The position numbers and the translations under genes were made by a program. From positions 186,001 through 250,000 of the forward strand of contig CAKSTW010000002.1 of the NCBI GenBank assembly GCA_934501435.1: a DNA stretch of 64,000 nt, read 5' to 3'. The stretch comes from an uncultured Eubacteriales bacterium. GTDB lineage: Bacteria; Bacillota; Clostridia; Oscillospirales; UBA644. Positions within the stretch are counted from its first letter, which is position 1. The number at the start of each line of letters is the position of its first letter. Positions 59,378 to 64,000 of this stretch are shown here, one piece after another. The notes beneath the pieces are model-generated. The model made no database searches. It worked only from the letters and a program-made list of their open reading frames with translations, and had not been told where the DNA came from.

Positions 59378-62300
59378 ATGGATTACGAAAACAATATTGA
59401 AAATGTCGGCAGCGAAGCCGCTCAGTCGGAACCCAAGAAGGAATTCGAAACATTCGGTTCTATCCGCATAAGCCTTGCCTCCCCCGAAAAAATCCGTTCA
59501 TGGTCTCACGGCGAAGTCAAAAAGCCCGAAACCATAAACTACCGTACCTTAAAGCCCGAAAGCGACGGTCTTTTCTGCGAAAAGATCTTCGGGCCGATGA
59601 AAGACTGGGAATGTCATTGCGGAAAATACAAGCGTTTCCGCTATAAGGGAAAGGTCTGCGAACGCTGCGGCGTTGAGATAACCAAGGCAAAAGTCAGAAG
59701 AGAGAGAATGGGACATATCGAACTTGCCGCTCCCGTTTCCCATATCTGGTATTTCAAGGGTATCCCCTCCCGTCTCGGTCAGGTTCTGGATATCCCTCCC
59801 AGACAGCTTGAAGGCGTTCTCTACTTCGGTCTTTATATCGTAACAGACCCCGGAGAAGACTGCGGCGAACTCAAGAAAAAGCAGACTCTTTCCGAAAAGG
59901 AATATCAGGAATACAGAGAAAAATACGGCGACGGCTTCAAAGCGGGCATGGGAGCCGAGGCGATAAAGGAACTCCTTCTTGAGATCGACCTCGATACCCT
60001 TTCCGAAGAGCTCAAAGCCGAACTCGTTGACGCCACGGGACAGAAGAGGACCAAAATTCTCAAGAGACTCGACGTCGTCGAATCGCTCCGTCTTTCCGGC
60101 AACCGTCCCGAATGGATGATCCTCGACGTTATCCCCGTTCTTCCGCCGGATATCCGTCCGATGGTCCAGCTTGACGGCGGACGTTTCGCGACTTCCGACC
60201 TCAACGACCTTTACAGACGCGTTATCAACAGAAACAACCGTCTCCGCAAACTTCTCGAGCTGCACGCTCCCGAGATCATTATAAGAAACGAAAAGCGTAT
60301 GCTTCAGGAATCCGTCGACGCCCTTATAGATAACGGCCGCCGCGGAAAACCCGTAAACGGTCCGTCAAACAGACCTCTCAAATCGCTTTCCGAAATTCTC
60401 AAAGGCAAGCAGGGACGTTTCAGACAGAACCTTCTCGGTAAACGTGTCGACTACTCCGGACGTTCCGTTATCGTCGTCGGACCCGAACTGAAGATATATC
60501 AGTGCGGTCTTCCGAAAGAAATGGCTCTCGAACTTTTCAAGCCGTTCGTAATGAAGAGACTTACCGAACTCGGAATAGTCCAGAATATAAAATCCGCGAA
60601 GAAAATGGTCGAAAGAGCCGAAACTCCCGTCTGGGACGCTCTCGAAACGGTTATCAAGGACGCTCCCGTTCTTCTTAACCGCGCGCCGACCCTTCACCGT
60701 CTCGGAATTCAGGCTTTCGAACCCGTACTTGTCGAGGGCAGAGCGATAAAACTCCACCCGCTCGTATGTACCGCGTTCAACGCCGACTTCGACGGAGACC
60801 AGATGGCTGTCCACGTTCCCCTTTCCGCAGAGGCGCAGGCGGAAGCCCGTTTCCTCATGCTTTCCGCAAACAACCTGCTCCGTCCTCAGGACGGTAAACC
60901 CGTTACCGTTCCTACGCAGGATATGATACTCGGTTCGTATTATCTTACGATAACCGATCCGAACGAAAAGGGCGCGGGAAAAATATTCAGGGATTTCGAC
61001 GAGGCAATGCGCGCTTACGACGCAGGCGAAGTGGGACTTCACGCTCCCGTTAAGGTCAGAGTCGAAAAAGTCGTTGACGGCATAAAAGAAAGCCGCCTTA
61101 TCGACGCTACGGTCGGAAGAATTATCTTCAACAGACCTATTCCGCAGGATCTTAAGTTCGTTGACAGAAGCAATCCCGACAGCCTGCTGAACCTTGAAAT
61201 TTCTTTCGTCGTTACAAAAAAGGAACTCGGAAAGATAATCAACAGATGTATAAGAGTTCACGGAATTACAAAAACTTCCGTTGTCCTTGACAATATCAAG
61301 GCGCAGGGTTACAAATATTCGACTCTCGGCGCCATAACCATTTCCGTCGCGGACATGAAGATCCCCGAAGAGAAATATACCCTTATCGAAAAGGCAAATG
61401 CCGAAGTCGAAAAGATATCCAGACATTTCCGCCACGGACTTATCTCCGAAGATGAAAGATATACCCAGGTCGTCAATATCTGGAACGACACCACAAACAA
61501 GGTTACCGAAGTTCTCAAATCGCATCTTGAAGAGTTCAACCCGATAAAGATGATGCAGGTCTCCGGTGCCCGTGGTTCTATCGACCAGATCCGTCAGCTC
61601 TGCGGTATGCGCGGACTTATGGCCAATACTTCCGGTAAGACCATCGACGTTCCTATCAGAGCGAACTTCCGTGAGGGGCTTAACGTCCTTGAATACTTCA
61701 TTTCTTCGAGAGGCGCCCGTAAAGGACAGGCGGACACGGCTCTCCGTACCGCCGACTCGGGTTATCTTACCCGCCGTCTCGTCGACGTTTCGCAGGACGT
61801 TATTATCCGCGAAGACGACTGCGGTTCTACCGACGGTATCTGGGTAAGAGAAATTTCCGAGGGCGACGAAATGATCGAAGATCTCGCAACCAGACTTGTC
61901 GGAAGATACCCCGTCGAGGACGTTGTCGATCCGGCGACAGGCGAAATCATCGTTACCAAAGACGAATATATCAAAGAGACCGAAGCTGAAAAGATCGTTG
62001 CCGCAGGCATAAAGGAAGTCAAACTCCGTTCCGTTCTCACCTGCCACTGCCGTTACGGCGTCTGCGCAAAGTGTTACGGCGAAAACCTCGCGACGAGAGA
62101 AACGGTCAACGTCGGCGAATCGGTCGGTATCATCGCGGCTCAGTCCATCGGAGAACCCGGTACGCAGCTTACGATGAGAACGTTCCATACCGGAGGCGTC
62201 GCTTCCGCATCCGACATCACACAGGGTCTTCCGCGTGTTCAGGAACTTTTCGAGGCAAGACGCCCGAAAGTCCTTGCAATTCTTGCGGAGATCGACGGCG

Positions 62301-62956
62301 AAGTCCGTTTCGAAGAGATAAAGCACGCGCGTTACGCCGTTATCTTCAATAAAGAAACGAACGAAGAAAGAAGTTATCTCATTCCTTATTCCGCAAAACT
62401 CCGCGTCAGGGAGGGAGACTTCGTTCACCGCGGAGACGAACTCACCAACGGTGCGTCCGATCCTCAGGATATCCTCCGCGTCAAAGACGAGGCTGCCGTT
62501 CAGGATTATATCATCTCCGAAATCCAGAAGACTTACCACCGTCAGGGCGTTGATATCAACGACAAACACGTCGAAATCATCGTCCGTCAGATGCTCCGCA
62601 AGGTCAGGGTCATAACAAAAGGCTCCACCGATTACCTTGAGGGCAGCGTTATAGACAAGATAGAGGCGATGAGAACCAACAGGGCTCTTCAGGACAGAAT
62701 AGACGCAGGAGAAGAGGGTGTTGTTCTTATGGAATACGTCCCCGTTCTTCTGGGTATCACGAAGGCGGCTCTTGCAACCGAATCCTTCATGAGCGCCGCG
62801 TCCTTCCAGGAGACCACCAAAATTCTTACCGAAGCCGCTATCAAAGGCAAGTCGGATAAACTTATCGGTCTTAAAGAAAACGTTATTATCGGTAACCTTA
62901 TTCCCGCGGGAACAGGGCTTGAAAGATACAGAAACGTCGAAATTACCGAGAAGTGA
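59378..62956 (+). CDS. rpoC: RNA polymerase beta' subunit
   Basis: 1192 residues. The first zinc-binding module is CHCGKYKRFRYKGKVCERCG (about 72-91), the catalytic Mg motif is NADFDGDQM (about 467-475), and the second zinc module is CHCRYGVCAKCYG (about 889-901). The trigger loop/bridge helix region includes MRTFHTGGVA. It starts 14 bases after rpoB with AAGGAGG, so both are on one transcript. A terminator follows. Confidence 0.98.
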   Translation: MDYENNIENVGSEAAQSEPKKEFETFGSIRISLASPEKIRSWSHGEVKKPETINYRTLKPESDGLFCEKIFGPMKDWECHCGKYKRFRYKGKVCERCGVEITKAKVRRERMGHIELAAPVSHIWYFKGIPSRLGQVLDIPPRQLEGVLYFGLYIVTDPGEDCGELKKKQTLSEKEYQEYREKYGDGFKAGMGAEAIKELLLEIDLDTLSEELKAELVDATGQKRTKILKRLDVVESLRLSGNRPEWMILDVIPVLPPDIRPMVQLDGGRFATSDLNDLYRRVINRNNRLRKLLELHAPEIIIRNEKRMLQESVDALIDNGRRGKPVNGPSNRPLKSLSEILKGKQGRFRQNLLGKRVDYSGRSVIVVGPELKIYQCGLPKEMALELFKPFVMKRLTELGIVQNIKSAKKMVERAETPVWDALETVIKDAPVLLNRAPTLHRLGIQAFEPVLVEGRAIKLHPLVCTAFNADFDGDQMAVHVPLSAEAQAEARFLMLSANNLLRPQDGKPVTVPTQDMILGSYYLTITDPNEKGAGKIFRDFDEAMRAYDAGEVGLHAPVKVRVEKVVDGIKESRLIDATVGRIIFNRPIPQDLKFVDRSNPDSLLNLEISFVVTKKELGKIINRCIRVHGITKTSVVLDNIKAQGYKYSTLGAITISVADMKIPEEKYTLIEKANAEVEKISRHFRHGLISEDERYTQVVNIWNDTTNKVTEVLKSHLEEFNPIKMMQVSGARGSIDQIRQLCGMRGLMANTSGKTIDVPIRANFREGLNVLEYFISSRGARKGQADTALRTADSGYLTRRLVDVSQDVIIREDDCGSTDGIWVREISEGDEMIEDLATRLVGRYPVEDVVDPATGEIIVTKDEYIKETEAEKIVAAGIKEVKLRSVLTCHCRYGVCAKCYGENLATRETVNVGESVGIIAAQSIGEPGTQLTMRTFHTGGVASASDITQGLPRVQELFEARRPKVLAILAEIDGEVRFEEIKHARYAVIFNKETNEERSYLIPYSAKLRVREGDFVHRGDELTNGASDPQDILRVKDEAAVQDYIISEIQKTYHRQGVDINDKHVEIIVRQMLRKVRVITKGSTDYLEGSVIDKIEAMRTNRALQDRIDAGEEGVVLMEYVPVLLGITKAALATESFMSAASFQETTKILTEAAIKGKSDKLIGLKENVIIGNLIPAGTGLERYRNVEITEK

Positions 62957-62970
62957 TAAAATAAAACAGA

Positions 62971-63008
62971 GTGCCGGTTTCTTCGGAAATCGGCACGGTT
63001 TTGTCTTT
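62971..63008 (+). terminator. Terminator after rpoC
   Basis: GTGCCGGTTTC, loop TTCG and GAAATCGGCAC (one G-T pair), then GGTTTTGTCTTT. Confidence 0.82.
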
Positions 63009-63087
63009 GCGGGCGGATTTTCCGCATTGTAAAGCAAGATTTCGGTTAAAATACAAAAAAAGTTCATTTTTTCAAAAGATGAACGCC

Positions 63088-63116
63088 TTGAATTATCCGC
63101 TGAATTGTGGTATAAT
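63088..63116 (+). promoter_or_regulatory. Promoter of the rpsL-rpsG operon
   Basis: TTGAAT (63088-63093), 17 bases, TATAAT (63111-63116) preceded by TGG. The dyad GTTCAT…ATGAAC (63062-63083) lies just upstream. Confidence 0.85.
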
Positions 63117-63149
63117 TCGTGATGGAATAATATGCAAAGGAGGTGCAGT

Positions 63150-63569
63150 ATGCCTACATTTAACCAATTGGTAAGAAAAGGAAGACAGACTTCTACCGTC
63201 AAATCGGTCGCTCCGGCTCTTCTCAAGAGTCTCAACACTCTTACAAAGAAGACTACCGATCAGAATTCTCCTCAGAAAAGAGGCGTTTGTACGACCGTTA
63301 AAACTCAGACCCCGAAGAAGCCTAACTCGGCTTTGCGTAAGGTCGCGAGAGTTCGTCTGACCAACCTTGCGGAGGTCACGGCGTATATCCCCGGTATAGG
63401 TCACAATCTTCAGGAACACAGCGTCGTTCTCATCAGAGGCGGACGTGTAAGAGACCTGCCTGGTGTTCGTTACCACATCATCAGAGGAACTTTGGACGCG
63501 CAGGGCGTTGCAAACAGAATGCAGAGCCGTTCGAAGTACGGTGCAAAGAAGCCTAAGGCGAAGAAGTAA
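63150..63569 (+). CDS. rpsL: Ribosomal protein S12
   Basis: Decoding-centre protein of the 30S subunit, 139 residues. Conserved segments are TPKKPNSALRKVARVRL and GHNLQEHSVVLIRGGRVRDL. The Lys matching E. coli K43 is present. The residue matching E. coli K88 (RGGRV-K-DLPGVRYH) is Arg here. K88R is a well-known streptomycin-resistance change in several bacteria. The ATG at 63150 has AAAGGAGG upstream and gives the standard MPTFNQLVRKGR start. Confidence 0.97.
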   Translation: MPTFNQLVRKGRQTSTVKSVAPALLKSLNTLTKKTTDQNSPQKRGVCTTVKTQTPKKPNSALRKVARVRLTNLAEVTAYIPGIGHNLQEHSVVLIRGGRVRDLPGVRYHIIRGTLDAQGVANRMQSRSKYGAKKPKAKK

Positions 63570-63731
63570 TTTGCACAAAAAACTAATAGGTTAAAGAACT
63601 AAAAAGAAAAATTCGTTTTATGCTGAAAGCATATTTTATATATATTATCAGCATTGACGGGAGTTTCACTTTCGAGTACCTATGAAATCATCAGCATTCG
63701 CAAGAATGTAATAATGAAGGAGGGAAGTATA
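63570..63731 (+). other. rpsL-rpsG intergenic region
   Basis: AT-rich, 162 bases, with ATGCT-GAAA-GCAT (near 63632) and AGGAGGG before rpsG. It may hold a ribosomal-protein leader structure, but no known motif is recognised. Confidence 0.5.
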
Positions 63732-64000
63732 ATGCCAAGAAGAGGTTTTGTACCTAAGAGAGATGTTTTGCCCGATCCTATCTACAACAGCAAAATGGTT
63801 TCCAAACTTATCAACAGCGTTATGTACGACGGCAAGAAGGGCGTTGCCCAGAAGATCGTTTACTCCGCGTTTGATATAATCAAAGAGAAATCCGGAAAAG
63901 ATCCGCTGGAAGTATACGAGCAGGCAATGGAAAACATCATGCCCGTTCTTGAAGTCAAGGCGCGCCGTGTAGGCGGTTCCAACTATCAGGTTCCTATCGA
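63732..64000 (+). CDS. rpsG: Ribosomal protein S7 (3' end beyond the window)
   Basis: Assembly-initiating protein of the 30S head that binds the 3' domain of 16S rRNA. The first 89 codons are present (MPRRGFVPKRDVLPDPIYNS, then KLINSVMYDGKKGVAQKIVY and VKARRVGGSNYQVPI), all well conserved. AGGAGGG lies upstream of the ATG at 63732. The order rpoBC-rpsL-rpsG is the usual str-region order and predicts fusA and tuf next. Confidence 0.96.
   Translation, partial: MPRRGFVPKRDVLPDPIYNSKMVSKLINSVMYDGKKGVAQKIVYSAFDIIKEKSGKDPLEVYEQAMENIMPVLEVKARRVGGSNYQVPI

Overview
The window is a chromosomal segment of a low-to-mid GC, spore-forming member of the Clostridia, probably an uncultured gut-type lineage. 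The evidence is both subunits of dipicolinate synthase, the mother-cell regulator SpoIIID, a TepA-type ClpP homologue, a PPi-dependent phosphofructokinase of clostridial type, a citrate (Re)-synthase-like enzyme, an ECF riboflavin transporter under an FMN riboswitch, and class A RNase P RNA. Promoters are ordinary sigma-A type, often with an extended -10. Ribosome binding sites are strong.

Layout. 1-6.97 kb: tail of a probable yidC, then jag, mnmE, mnmG, trmB, PPi-phosphofructokinase and an EamA transporter (RNA modification and glycolysis). 6.98-12 kb: two GT2 glycosyltransferases, dpaAB, a viroplasmin-type RNase H and tepA. 12-13.9 kb: a LytTR regulator broken by an in-frame amber codon, its DUF3021 partner, and an XRE/zinc-ribbon protein. 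13.9-16.8 kb: a TrpXYZ-type ABC importer. It sits behind a consensus promoter, an unannotated Phe/Tyr-rich leader peptide and a terminator, which together form a textbook-like transcription attenuator. 17-22.6 kb: a two-component system with VTC and DUF4956 proteins, divergent from a large surface protein; the shared promoter region carries two mirror-image pairs of 11-bp direct repeats. 23.3-31 kb: PhoR/PhoP-like two-component system, YgiQ radical SAM protein, FtsK/SpoIIIE and UppP. 31-34.7 kb: zapA, a U32 peptidase-family protein and a DUF421 protein.

34.7-37.9 kb is the most accessory-looking part. It holds a macro-domain protein with an extra helical domain, a VWA protein whose promoter and RBS lie inside the upstream gene's terminator-like hairpin, spoIIID, and 0.9 kb of gene-free repeats. 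38-43.8 kb: pyrR-uracil permease with a PyrR attenuator, ribU with an FMN riboswitch, a MerR regulator with a flavodoxin-like protein, and the citrate (Re)-synthase-like gene. 43.9-54.4 kb: two divergent cell-wall hydrolases, a SLOG protein, an ABC exporter pair, a TVP38/DedA-type protein, a GT4 glycosyltransferase, gap and an XRE membrane protein. 54.7-64 kb: rnpB (minus strand), then rpoB-rpoC, rpsL and the start of rpsG.

The observations most worth following are the aromatic leader-peptide attenuator (16.60-16.83 kb), the mirror-image response-regulator operators (20.39-20.46 kb), the nested terminator/promoter/RBS between the macro and VWA genes (36.08-36.14 kb), the paired operators at gap, the amber-interrupted LytTR gene, and an Arg at the streptomycin-critical position of ribosomal protein S12. 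Four gene-free intervals carry degenerate tandem repeats with strong strand-biased G/C content. No tRNA, rRNA, CRISPR array, insertion sequence or prophage was seen.
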